Positions 10,102-18,965 of a stretch of DNA of 64,000 nucleotides are shown here, piece by piece. The first letter of the stretch is position 1. Each line of letters starts with the position of its first letter. The notes beneath the pieces are model-generated. The model had not been told where the DNA came from, ran no database searches, and saw only the letters and a list, made by a program, of their open reading frames with translations. The stretch comes from Buchnera aphidicola (Cinara strobi) (GTDB taxonomy: Bacteria > Pseudomonadota > Gammaproteobacteria > Enterobacterales > Enterobacteriaceae), in NCBI RefSeq assembly GCF_900560745.1, contig NZ_LR025085.1:248001-312000 (forward strand). Reading direction: 5' to 3'. The translations under genes and the position numbers were made by a program.

Positions 10102-10830
10102 TTAATTAAATCTTTTTATGTAAATAGCTTTATTAATTAAACTAATTTCTACACTTTTTCCTATAAATTGGTTTGGAATTTTTTCAATAGTCCAATATTT
10201 ACCTGCAATAGCAATTAATTCCGCAAATAGTTGTGTACAAAAAATTTTTCTTGTAACATCACCATTCACTCCAGCTAATACTCTTCCGCGCATAATACCA
10301 TATATATGAACATTCCCCCCTGCAATTAATTCGGCTCCGGAACTTACATTATTAGTTATAATTAAATCAGTATTCGGAGTATATATTTTTTGTCCAGATC
10401 GAACTAAAGAACTTACTAAGTAACTTTTTTGATTTTCTATAATTTTCGAAGAAATAGATAATGTTTTAGATTTTTTATTATTAGGATATGTAAAATAATT
10501 ATTTTTATATATTTTGCAAATTTTTTTTTTTTTAGGAAAAATAGTTATACCAGACTGTAAAATAATATTTTTTAAATTTTTATCTAGATATCCTGTAATT
10601 CCTATTAAAAATAAACCAATAGATAAAATAAAGCGTTTAATATTAATCCAATCAAAAGAACAAGATAATCTTTTTATATGTAATAAAATAGGTATATCTT
10701 TAAAAAAATTAGGAGACTCGGTAATTTTTTTGAGTAAAAATTTTTTAAAACAATTAAATGTTATATTGTTTAAATAAATTACTAAAACAGTAAAATTATT
10801 TTTTTTAAAAGTTATTAATTTATCTTTCAT
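10102..10830 (-). CDS. minC: Septum site-determining protein MinC
   Basis: Inhibitor of FtsZ polymerisation recruited by MinD. 242 residues (E. coli 231). The diverged N-terminal FtsZ-interacting domain spans about 1-100. The C-terminal beta-helix domain is well conserved, with the MinD-contact region SLVRSGQKIYTP near residues 138-150, then GAELIAGGNVHIYG and MRGRVLAGVNGD. A 13-base A run in coding sense (10521-10533) lies in the linker and is in frame. First gene of the minCDE operon; the ~236-base divergent spacer to rsmC should hold the promoter. Confidence 0.95.
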   Translation of the reverse strand: MKDKLITFKKNNFTVLVIYLNNITFNCFKKFLLKKITESPNFFKDIPILLHIKRLSCSFDWINIKRFILSIGLFLIGITGYLDKNLKNIILQSGITIFPKKKKICKIYKNNYFTYPNNKKSKTLSISSKIIENQKSYLVSSLVRSGQKIYTPNTDLIITNNVSSGAELIAGGNVHIYGIMRGRVLAGVNGDVTRKIFCTQLFAELIAIAGKYWTIEKIPNQFIGKSVEISLINKAIYIKRFN

Positions 10831-11066
10831 AAGTAATTAATCCGAAATACTAACAATATAATTATATATAAGTGATTTTAATAAAAAAATTGTTGTATAT
10901 AAATTTAATCTAAAGTAACATATTAACATTATATGATTTATTAATGAAAATACATAGAATAAAAAATTAAATATAATAATAAATAAGATAAAAATTCAAA
11001 AATAAAATTACCAATTATGTATTATTAATATAATAAAATTATTTTAGTTTAAAAAAAATAAAAATT

Positions 11067-12128
11067 ATGTACTCTAAATCAGTAAAAATATCACAAGAAT
11101 ATGAAATTTTAATAAAAAATTTTTCATTATTTGAAAATAAAACTACTATTATATCTGGATTAATACCTTCTCAATTATTTCATGAAAATTTTTTTAAAAA
11201 ATTAATTATATATACTCAATATTATGACGTATATAAAATGATGTATAAAAAAAATATTAAAAAAATAATTCTTAATCTTACTGAACACTATAATCCGTTT
11301 TATAAATATCAGCAATTAATTTATTTTTGGACAAAAAATAAAAGTGAAAATAATTTACAATTAACATATTTATTATCCTGTATTTCAAGTAAATGTATTA
11401 TATACATAATAGGAAAAAAAAAAAGCGGGATAAATAGTGTTCCAAAAACATTAAAAAAAAATGTTACTTTTAAAAAAAAAAGTTATGCAAGAAGTTGTTG
11501 TTTATATAAAGGAAATATAAAAAAAAAACCACAATTTTTATTTCAGAAATTTATTAAAACATATACCTGGAAAAATATTAGAATTAACAGTTTACCTGGA
11601 GTATTTGGATATAAAAAAATAGATAAAGGAAGTAAACTACTTATATCTACATTTAAAAAAGATATTCAAGGAAAAATATTAGATGTAGGATCAGGAACGG
11701 GAATTATTGGAATTGCTTTAGCAAAAAATAACCCAAAAATAAATTTAACATTAACAGATAATTATAATTTGTCTATCTGGTGCAGTAAAAATAATTTATT
11801 GAATAATAATATAAAAGGAAAAGTATTATTGAGCGATGTTTACTCTAATATAAAAGAAAAATATAATTTAATTATATCCAATCCCCCCATTCATAGCGAT
11901 AGAAAAATTAATTTAAAAGTATTAAATATAATAATAAAAAAATCGAAAAAATACTTAAAAAAAAACGGTGAAATTAGAATTGTAGTAAATTCTTTTATTT
12001 CCTGTGAATTAATCTTTAATAAAAATAAAATGAAATATGAAATAATAAAAAAAAACAAATCTTATAAAGTAATTAAAGCGTTTATAAAAAATAAATTTAA
12101 TATTTTTAATACCCGGAGCGGGACTTGA
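11067..12128 (+). CDS. rsmC: 16S rRNA m2G1207 methyltransferase RsmC
   Basis: SAM-dependent methylation of G1207 in 16S rRNA in the 30S subunit. 353 residues with the usual two-domain layout. The N-terminal half is degenerate. The C-terminal Rossmann half has the SAM loop LDVGSGTGIIGIALAK (near 208-223) and the catalytic NPPIHSD motif (near 275), both typical of RsmC/RsmD-like N2-G methylases. The last codons run into the convergent tRNA-Leu gene: the TGA at 12126-12128 lies 19 bases inside it, and the tail NTRSGT is antisense tRNA sequence, so the original stop was lost. Confidence 0.93.
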   Translation: MYSKSVKISQEYEILIKNFSLFENKTTIISGLIPSQLFHENFFKKLIIYTQYYDVYKMMYKKNIKKIILNLTEHYNPFYKYQQLIYFWTKNKSENNLQLTYLLSCISSKCIIYIIGKKKSGINSVPKTLKKNVTFKKKSYARSCCLYKGNIKKKPQFLFQKFIKTYTWKNIRINSLPGVFGYKKIDKGSKLLISTFKKDIQGKILDVGSGTGIIGIALAKNNPKINLTLTDNYNLSIWCSKNNLLNNNIKGKVLLSDVYSNIKEKYNLIISNPPIHSDRKINLKVLNIIIKKSKKYLKKNGEIRIVVNSFISCELIFNKNKMKYEIIKKNKSYKVIKAFIKNKFNIFNTRSGT

Positions 12129-12194
12129 ACCCGCAAAGCTATAAAAGCCGAGGGATTTTAAGTCCCTTGTGTCTACCGATTTCACCATCCGGGC
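12110..12194 (-). tRNA. tRNA-Leu (anticodon UAA)
   Basis: Full cloverleaf with long variable arm: acceptor GCCCGGA/TCCGGGT, anticodon stem AGGGA/TCCCT around loop CTTAAAA (anticodon TAA), T arm GCGGG-TTCAAGT-CCCGC, discriminator A73. CCA is not encoded. Last gene of a Ser-Cys-Leu cluster; its 3' end overlaps the end of rsmC on the other strand by 19 bases. Confidence 0.97.
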
Positions 12195-12234
12195 ATAAAT
12201 ATTATTTTTATTTACTAAAAATAACTTTAATTAT

Positions 12235-12305
12235 AGGCGCGTCCTGGAATTGAACCAGATTCTACGGATTTGCAATCCGTTGCATAACCAATCTGCCAAC
12301 GCGCC
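12235..12305 (-). tRNA. tRNA-Cys (anticodon GCA)
   Basis: 71 bases: acceptor GGCGCGT/ACGCGCC, anticodon stem ACGGA/TCCGT with loop TTGCAAA (anticodon GCA), T loop TTCAATT, and the U73 discriminator typical of Cys. CCA not encoded. Middle gene of the Ser-Cys-Leu cluster, matching E. coli tRNA-Cys closely. Confidence 0.97.
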
Positions 12306-12332
12306 TTAAAAATTTTTCTTTTATATTATTTT

Positions 12333-12417
12333 TGGAGGAAGAGGGATTCGAACTCTCGGATAATTTCTCATCGGCGGTTTTCAAGACCGCTGCCTTAAAC
12401 CACTCGGCCATTCCTCC
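12333..12417 (-). tRNA. tRNA-Ser (anticodon UGA)
   Basis: Class II tRNA: acceptor GGAGGAA/TTCCTCC, anticodon stem GCGGT/ACCGC with loop CTTGAAA (anticodon TGA), extended variable arm, T loop TTCGAAT. The discriminator is A73; serine tRNAs of E. coli carry G73 (see findings). CCA not encoded. First gene of the cluster behind a plausible promoter. Confidence 0.96.
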
Positions 12418-12438
12418 AAAGTTTAATATGTTAAATAT

Positions 12439-12466
12439 ATTATACTAAAAAATAAAAAAAGTAAAG
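12439..12466 (-). promoter_or_regulatory. Probable sigma-70 promoter for the Ser-Cys-Leu tRNA cluster
   Basis: On the minus strand CTTTAC (12466-12461) and TATAAT (12444-12439) are 16 bases apart, and the -10 ends 22 bases before the first tRNA base, a normal distance for a tRNA operon. In DNA this A/T-rich such matches occur by chance, but position and a perfect -10 favour it. Confidence 0.55.
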
Positions 12467-12658
12467 TATTTATAAAAAACGTATTTAAAAACAAAATCAT
12501 TTAACTAAAAACTTAAAAATATATTTTTAGAAATAAAATTACAGAAAATAATTTTTATATATATTTAAATCAAAAAATATTTTTAAATAAAATATCTAAA
12601 TTAAAATAATTCAAAAATCTATCAAATAAAAATAAATTTTAATAATTAAATACATATT

Positions 12659-13654
12659 TTAATTAAAAGTGATATATTCTATCGATTTTTTACTTCGGAA
12701 GATTTTAGAAAATAACTGTTTATTTATAAAGCTATTTTTTAAAAAATATTTTGAGTTCTTAAAAATTTTTTGTGCGGGTAACTTACAGTTATAAATTTTT
12801 TTTTTTAAAATTTTGGAATAACTAGTTAGATTTAGAAAAATACTATTTTTCTTTATATTAGAAACTTTATTTTTTAAAAACTTTAAAGTATTACAGTAAG
12901 TAGATGATAATAAAGAATTATTTTGAGGGATAGTTGTATATTTTTTTATATTTTTTTGATATACAGGATTTGTATTTTTTTGAAGAAATACTTTTCCATT
13001 ATTTTTATTTAAAATTTTATCAGAAAAATTTTGGTATGGATATAACTGCCATGATACCCCTATATTAACATTTTCTAATATTGAAGAAGACAAGCTACAT
13101 TTAACTTGATTTAAATATTTATTTAAATTAAAATTCATATTTAAATTAATGTAATTATTATATAAATACTGGAATCCAACAGAAAATATAGGAGCAAATT
13201 TTTTATATTTTTTCAACATAAAAACATCTATTAAATTTTTCTCATTTACATGAGCTGTTAACTGTGCTCCCATTTTAGTATAAAATTTAATATTTTCTCT
13301 AATTGGGTATATAACATTAGCTACATATTCTACATTTGAAGAATATGTGCGCATTGCATGTTCTTTAATATCTTTAATTCGATCTTCAATCATATTAGAT
13401 TTTAATTCTAAATTCCAGTAGGAATTAAATTTATACTTTAGAAAAACTCCAGGATTTAATGCTGAAAGTCCTTGAATAATAGAATAACAGTGATAATGAT
13501 ATAAAGTTTTATATTTCCTTAATATCTGAATAGGGTGTAATGAATTACATTGAATACCAAAATGCCATTTTCTGTGAACGGGTAAAGATTTTGCTTCTGC
13601 TACTGAAAAAAAACTAGATAAGCATAACATCAATACAATAGTAATTTTTTTCAT
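12659..13654 (-). CDS. ompA: OmpA-like outer-membrane beta-barrel protein lacking the OmpA C-terminal domain
   Basis: Outer-membrane porin-like protein. A clear signal peptide (MKKITIVLMLCLSSFFSVAEA, cleavage after AEA at 21) is followed by a region aligning with the OmpA eight-stranded barrel to about residue 212: YPIRENIKFYTKMGAQLTA resembles the E. coli segment YPITDDLDIYTRLGG, and the last strand ends VNIGVSWQLYPYQ. The remaining ~119 residues are Lys/Asn-rich and lack the peptidoglycan-binding OmpA_C motifs (GYTDRIG, LSxRRA). Either that domain has decayed or the tail is unrelated. Only ~240 bases remain before the next gene, so the domain is not preserved downstream. The family call is firm for the barrel only. 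Confidence 0.8.
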   Translation of the reverse strand: MKKITIVLMLCLSSFFSVAEAKSLPVHRKWHFGIQCNSLHPIQILRKYKTLYHYHCYSIIQGLSALNPGVFLKYKFNSYWNLELKSNMIEDRIKDIKEHAMRTYSSNVEYVANVIYPIRENIKFYTKMGAQLTAHVNEKNLIDVFMLKKYKKFAPIFSVGFQYLYNNYINLNMNFNLNKYLNQVKCSLSSSILENVNIGVSWQLYPYQNFSDKILNKNNGKVFLQKNTNPVYQKNIKKYTTIPQNNSLLSSTYCNTLKFLKNKVSNIKKNSIFLNLTSYSKILKKKIYNCKLPAQKIFKNSKYFLKNSFINKQLFSKIFRSKKSIEYITFN

Positions 13655-15371
13655 ATATGTTCCTTAATTTTCATCATTAATGATCTTTAATTTATGTTTC
13701 TATAATAAATTATATATATTTATATCTTTGTTTTATTGGTTAATAAATATCTTAGATTAACTAAACAGTATGTATAAAAATACAAATTATAATAAATATA
13801 TTTTTATAAATAAAAAAATATCTAATATAATATGTACATTAAAAATATTTATAATTTTTATTATATAATTATTTAATTGTGTAACAACAAAAATTGTTAT
13901 ACATGCTTTTTAATAAACAATTATATAAATTTTTTATTTATACAATTAACTAAACTGATTTTAAAGTAATAAATATTTCAATATATATAACATAGCATCT
14001 CACTATTAACCTGTATTTTTCATAAAAATATTCAATCATTAGAAAAAAAACAGAAAAAAATACTAAAAAATCTTAAAATAACTAGTTTTTGTAATCCAAA
14101 ATAACTAATATATAAAAACATATATAATATATAAAATCAGTTATATTATTAGAATAATAATACATATAAGAATTATCTATTTCATAGATTAAAGCAAAAA
14201 TATTTTACTATTATACAAAAACAATCATATTATTTTCAATAAAAAAAATCAATTGTATATATAAGATTCTAATCTTAATTCAAAAAATCTTTTTCAAATA
14301 TATTAAACATTTATATAATAAATAAAAAATAGAAAAATATTAACATAAAAAATAACTGTCATAAAAAAGTAAAACTAAAAATCACTTCATATTGAATCAA
14401 TAACAATTTAATCACTCAAAATGAAAATTCTTTAATTCATATACAATTATCATTTAACTGAAATTAAATAATAAATATATATTAATTTTTTTAAGACTCT
14501 TATAAAAACTATAATGAATATTATATCAAGATAGTATAACTAAGATATCACACTAGAATCAAATAAAGACGAATAAAAGTATAAAATTATAAATGTATCT
14601 GTTTAAAAAAAATCAATAACAATTAAAATTATAAAAATTTCTAAAAACTAGAAAGTTTTTATTAAATTGTATAAATATATATATAAATTATATATACACA
14701 AAATAATAAAAGATATAAATAATACAATTTATATATAAAATACTTAAAAATATTTTTTTAATAAAATAATTAATTATTTTTATAAAATAATTAATTATTT
14801 TCAATAATTAATATTACATAAATTCATATTAAAATATATATATAAAAATGTATTATATTTTCTTTTATAGTAATAATTATACAATACATTAATCATAATA
14901 TAAAAATTTTTTTATTAATTTAAATAAAACATTATATTATTTAGACAATTAAAAATAGCTTGGTCTAATAAATATTTTAAAAATCATTAATTATATATAA
15001 TATAAATTATTTATTATAAATATAATCTCTAAAAATAAAAATTTAATATAAATATTTTAAAATTTATATAAAATATGCTTAATAAAATTGATTTTTAAAA
15101 TATATGTAGTATTATCAACATAATTAAGATAATATATTAAAAATGATATTGCCATCACAAAAAATTGTAGATAAATTAATATATCAAATATATAAAATAT
15201 AAAACAAAGTATATATCTCAAAAAATATTAAATATAATATTAAGTTTATTAAAATTATTTAAATATTAAATCTAATAAAATTTTGATATGTACTGAAAAA
15301 TAAAAAAATTTCAAATATTTAAAATATTAACAATAAAAATTTATATCTCGATAAATCATACGGAGTAATAT
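13655..15371. other. Gene desert upstream of the flgF remnant
   Basis: 1.7 kb of A/T sequence with no ORF over 60 codons that I recognise. In Buchnera gene orders I remember, flagellar genes (flgN, flgA-flgE) lie before flgF, so this is most likely their decayed remains plus the ompA promoter region near 13655-13750. Notable structures are a hairpin at 14643-14660 (AAAAACT/AGTTTTT) and a tandem palindromic repeat at 14761-14802. Confidence 0.55.
14761..14802. repeat. Tandem 21-base palindromic repeat (two copies)
   Basis: Two adjacent 21-base units, 14761-14781 and 14782-14802, differ only at the last base. Each contains the perfect palindrome AAAATAATTAATTATTTT. No neighbouring gene explains it; either half can fold back as a hairpin on both strands. 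Confidence 0.75.
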
Positions 15372-16088
15372 ATGGGCAAAATCATAAATCCTTTCATGGA
15401 ATCTAACAATAAATATCTAATCAATTGTCAAATCAGAAACAAGAAAAAAGAAGATCAGGTAAAAAATAATTTTGAAAAGCAATTTATTTACAAAATAAAA
15501 ATTCATCCCGAATATGGAAAAATAATAAATAAACAAGATGTTACTTTAGATTCAATACATGTTAAAAAACCAAAAATACAAAATCCATCTTCTATAAAAA
15601 ATGATGAAAAAGAAACTGGTTGGTTCTCTATTTTAGATGAACAAGGGAATGAAGCATTTTTACGTGAAGGAAATATTGATGTCAATGAAAATCATGAAGT
15701 ATCAATAAATAATTATGTATTATTGAATATTCAAGATCAACCAATTAAAGTACCAGAAAATAAAAAAATTTTTGTTAAATTAGGTGGGATAGTTGTAATA
15801 AAAGAAAAACATAATAAACAAAATAAAAAACCAATATCTTTGGGGCAATTAAAATTTATTTCATTAAGTAACAATGACATTGTTGAACGTTATAATAGCA
15901 AAGTTTGTGATTTAAATGACTCAGGATTTGAAAAATATAAAAAAAATGAAATAGAATTAGAAACAAGATTTTTATCTAATCAAAAAATTATAGAAAAAAA
16001 TGAAAAAGAAACTGAAAAACTAATTAAAAAACTAAATGTAGTTAGAACACTTGAATCTGATATGAAATTAATACCGGAAAATAATTAG
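15372..16088 (+). CDS. flgF: FlgF-like flagellar proximal rod protein, orphan and partly degraded
   Basis: Flagellar basal-body rod family. From about residue 75 to 232 it follows E. coli FlgF block by block: GWFSILDEQGNEAFLREGNI against GWLAVQTADGSEGYTRNGSI, then PIKVPE, LGQLKFI and a C-terminal helix RFLSN...RTLESDMKLI matching the family end. The N-terminal rod helix with the NLANxxTxG signature is missing, and the C-terminal LEGSNVN motif has become IIEKNEK. A good ribosome-binding site (cggagtaat) precedes the ATG. No other flg gene is left on either side, yet the frame is open for 238 codons and the composition is protein-like. It could be a dying gene or a protein with a new role; FlgG or FlgE are less likely family assignments. 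Confidence 0.75.
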   Translation: MGKIINPFMESNNKYLINCQIRNKKKEDQVKNNFEKQFIYKIKIHPEYGKIINKQDVTLDSIHVKKPKIQNPSSIKNDEKETGWFSILDEQGNEAFLREGNIDVNENHEVSINNYVLLNIQDQPIKVPENKKIFVKLGGIVVIKEKHNKQNKKPISLGQLKFISLSNNDIVERYNSKVCDLNDSGFEKYKKNEIELETRFLSNQKIIEKNEKETEKLIKKLNVVRTLESDMKLIPENN

Positions 16089-16120
16089 TATTAATAATTT
16101 TTAAAAAAATTAAAATAAAA

Positions 16121-16186
16121 CTTTTAAGTAAAAAATATAGAAACTAGATTGCACCAGTTTCTATAAAAAATATTTTTACTTAAAAG
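16121..16186 (+). terminator. Long stem-loop after the flgF remnant
   Basis: Arms 16121-16145 and 16156-16186 are near-perfect inverted repeats: the outer part CTTTTAAGTAAAAA and the inner part TATAGAAACT pair fully, with a 6-base asymmetry between them and a 10-base loop. It begins 33 bases after the stop codon of flgF. It may act as a transcript end or 3' stabiliser; there is no clean U tract. Confidence 0.5.
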
Positions 16187-17129
16187 ATGTTACATTAACA
16201 ATTTGTTATCAATATCACTTGTATTTCAAAAAAAATAGTAAAATTATTTTTTTTATTTATAAAATATTATTTTTTAATTTAAATGATTGTATATATTAAT
16301 CATCATCAAATATATAATATTGAATGATAGAGTTCTTTATTCAAAAATATAAAAATATTTTTATAAATATATTTATAACCTTTATTTTATATAAAGAATT
16401 AATCTTATAAAGATATTTCATCAAATGAACTATTTTTAAAAAATTCAACTGTATATTTGTTAATCTAAAAAATAAAAATTATTCATAATGATTTACTAAC
16501 TAAAAAATACGAAATTGGTGATAATATAATCATATTATTTAACGAAAAAACATATCGAAAGTATTTCGAAATGTCGTTTAAATAAAAAATTATGTTATCA
16601 TCGATATATTAAAATTTTTCTTTTAAAAAAAATATATATTAAACACATAATAAAATACATAACAAAAACCGAGAATTTAATAATTATTTTATCTTTTTAT
16701 AAATCAACAGTTATTATAATATTGATTGTAAAAAATCAATACTAAAAGATCATGAAAACTTTTTATTCATAATAAAAAATTCAAAATTATGTTATATATC
16801 AACATATAATATATTGATATTAGTTTTTAACTATTTTTTATACATTCCCAAAAATAAATTCATTTTTAATAAATTTTTTAAACTGTTAAAATTCTAAATA
16901 CATAAAATATAATTTATTACTAAACATTAAAAAAACAAACAATAAATATCGATAAAACGTATTCATATATTAATTATTTAATAATGCTCTCTCTCTAATA
17001 AAACTCTTTCTAAAAGAAAAAATCTAACTATAAATAATAGTTAAAAATTATTCCAACATTTTATTATACTAGATAAAAATAAAAAAACAACCATTCTATC
17101 AAAATATAAGAAATTAAAAATATTAAAAA

Positions 17130-17188
17130 TTTTCTAATAACTATTAGAAAAAATATAGATAAAAAATCTATCATTATTCAATAATGAT
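17130..17188. repeat. Cluster of three consecutive palindromes
   Basis: TTTTCTAATA/TATTAGAAAA (17130-17151, two-base loop), AGAT/ATCT around five A (17157-17169) and ATCATTAT/ATAATGAT (17170-17188) follow each other almost without spacer in the desert upstream of rluC. This is where the 5' leader of a divergent rne would lie in relatives. Confidence 0.5.
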
Positions 17189-17622
17189 TCTATTTTAACG
17201 GAAAAAGAATAAAAAATAATTATAACAATTTATATAATCATTAAAAATTTTTATAAAAAAAACTTTAAAATAATTTCCTTTTTTTCATTTATAAAAAAAA
17301 AGTGATTATTTTATATTTTTAATATTACGAATTAATCAATAAAACATATTAAAAAATAACTTATATTAACTTTAAACGATTTAATCAAAAATATTAATCC
17401 ATAAAAAATCATAAATAAAATTTTGTTTGATATAATTAACAAAAATGTATTTATTAAAAATAAAATAAAAATATATTAAAATTTAAATATATTATTTAAA
17501 AAAAATATACAAAAGAAAAATATCATATATAATTAAATATATAACATTAAAATTTTTATACAAAAGAAAAATATATAAATATAATAAATTCTAAAAATCA
17601 TTCAATTTTAATTGAAAAACAC

Positions 17623-18528
17623 ATGTCTGAACAAAGAATAGATAATTTTTTATTTAAAAGATTTAAAAGTTTACCAAAAGATTTAATATATCGAAGTTTA
17701 AGAGTCGGAAAAATTAAAATCAATAAAAAAAAAATACTACCAAGCTATAAATTAAAAACTAACGATTATATAACTATATATTCAATAACTATTAATTTAA
17801 AAAAAAAAAAAATCTATTTAAAAAAATCTACTATTAATTTATTTTTAAAAAATATTTTATTTGAAGATAAATATTTTATTATTTTCAATAAACCTTGTGG
17901 GCTCGCTGTACATGGAGGCAGTGGAGTTAGTTTTGGCGTAATAGAAATATTTCGTAATATTAGAAAAGATCTACTATCACTAGAATTAGTTCATCGTATT
18001 GATAAGGAAACTTCTGGTATACTTATACTTGCAAAAAAACGCTCTATTCTAAAAAAAATGCATGAAAATTTACGTAAAAAAAATATATATAAAGAATATA
18101 TAGCAGTAGTTAAAGGATATTGGTCAAAAAAAAATACAGCCATAACATTACCCTTATTAAAAAAAAATAACCATAACCAAAAAAAAAAAGTATGTGTTCA
18201 TAAAAACGGGAAACCAGCTAAAACTCTTTTTACAGTCAAAAAATATTTTAAAAACACTACCCTACTATCTATTCAGCCTATTACTGGGCGAACACATCAA
18301 ATTAGAGTACATACATCACAATTTGGACATCCAATAATATTTGATTCAAGATATGGGGAAGAAACATTAAAAAATAACCTAATCATTAAAAAAAACTATA
18401 GATTATTACTCCATGCACACAAAATATCCTTTCTTCATCCAAAAAATAATATCAAAATTTGCATAATCGCTCCATTAGATAAGAAGTTTAAAAATTGTTT
18501 AAAATATTTTAAAAAAAATATTTATTAA
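17623..18528 (+). CDS. rluC: 23S rRNA pseudouridine synthase RluC (955/2504/2580)
   Basis: Isomerises three uridines of 23S rRNA to pseudouridine. An S4-like domain (QRIDNFLFKRFK, residues 4-15) is followed by the RluA-type catalytic domain with LVHRIDKETSG (catalytic Asp near 127), and the motifs PITGRTHQIRVH and HPIIFDSRYG that separate RluC from RluD. 301 residues, about 18 shorter than E. coli at the N-terminus. The S4 part starts directly after the ATG, and no better upstream start exists. An in-frame run of 14 A (17799-17812) encodes KKKK. The paralogue rluD near 57 kb is frameshifted, so RluC may be the only intact member of the pair in this window. Confidence 0.95.
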   Translation: MSEQRIDNFLFKRFKSLPKDLIYRSLRVGKIKINKKKILPSYKLKTNDYITIYSITINLKKKKIYLKKSTINLFLKNILFEDKYFIIFNKPCGLAVHGGSGVSFGVIEIFRNIRKDLLSLELVHRIDKETSGILILAKKRSILKKMHENLRKKNIYKEYIAVVKGYWSKKNTAITLPLLKKNNHNQKKKVCVHKNGKPAKTLFTVKKYFKNTTLLSIQPITGRTHQIRVHTSQFGHPIIFDSRYGEETLKNNLIIKKNYRLLLHAHKISFLHPKNNIKICIIAPLDKKFKNCLKYFKKNIY

Positions 18529-18597
18529 AATAAACAATATATCTATATATAATTTTCGACCAATAAAAAATAAATTTTAATTATTATAGGAAAAAAA

Positions 18598-18789
18598 ATG
18601 GCTGTACAAAAAAGTAAACCTAGTCGCTCCAGGAGAGGGATGAGACGATCTCATGATCATTTACAATTAAGAAAAATGTCTATAGATAAAATCTCAAAAG
18701 AAATACATTTTCGTCATCATATAACAGAAACAGGATACTATAAAGGTAAAAAAACATCTTTATTTTATGTGTTATCTAAAAAAAAATAA
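18598..18789 (+). CDS. rpmF: 50S ribosomal protein L32
   Basis: Component of the large ribosomal subunit. The 63 residues start [20 protein letters not shown], the L32 signature. The ATG follows an AGG ribosome-binding site (tataggaaaaaa). First gene of the rpmF-fab cluster; plsX and fabH, which lie between rpmF and fabD in E. coli, are absent. Confidence 0.97.
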   Translation: MAVQKSKPSRSRRGMRRSHDHLQLRKMSIDKISKEIHFRHHITETGYYKGKKTSLFYVLSKKK

Positions 18790-18917
18790 ATATATAACAA
18801 TCATAAAAAATTTTATGCATAAAAATATTTATCAAATAAAAAATATTTTTAAAATAAATATATCTATACATAATAACTTATTATCAAATAACACATAAAA
18901 AGAATAAAAAATATTGT

Positions 18918-18944
18918 CTATATACTATATAAAATAGTATATAG
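18918..18944. promoter_or_regulatory. Perfect 11-base-pair hairpin before fabD
   Basis: CTATATACTAT (18918-18928) and ATAGTATATAG (18934-18944) flank a 5-base loop, 21 bases before the fabD start. It could be a weak rpmF terminator or a leader structure affecting fabD translation. A related palindrome lies at 41930-41954. Confidence 0.4.
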
Positions 18945-18965
18945 AATTAAAATAGGTAATTTTTT

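Larger units (their letters stand above)
16089..17622. other. Gene desert between flgF remnant and rluC
   Basis: 1.5 kb without a supportable gene. Relatives have flgG-flgK and divergent rne (RNase E) here. I see no RNase E motif on the minus strand. The stretch is rich in small palindromes (16541-16579, 16721-16740, 17130-17188) and has an 18-base direct repeat at 17506-17523 and 17557-17574 just before rluC. Confidence 0.5.

Noticed and set aside
13655..17622. Possible replication origin or integrated element in the 4-kb desert
   Set aside because: No DnaA boxes, no att-like direct repeats, no integrase or transposase motif; palindromes alone are expected at this base composition. Decay of flg genes explains it better.
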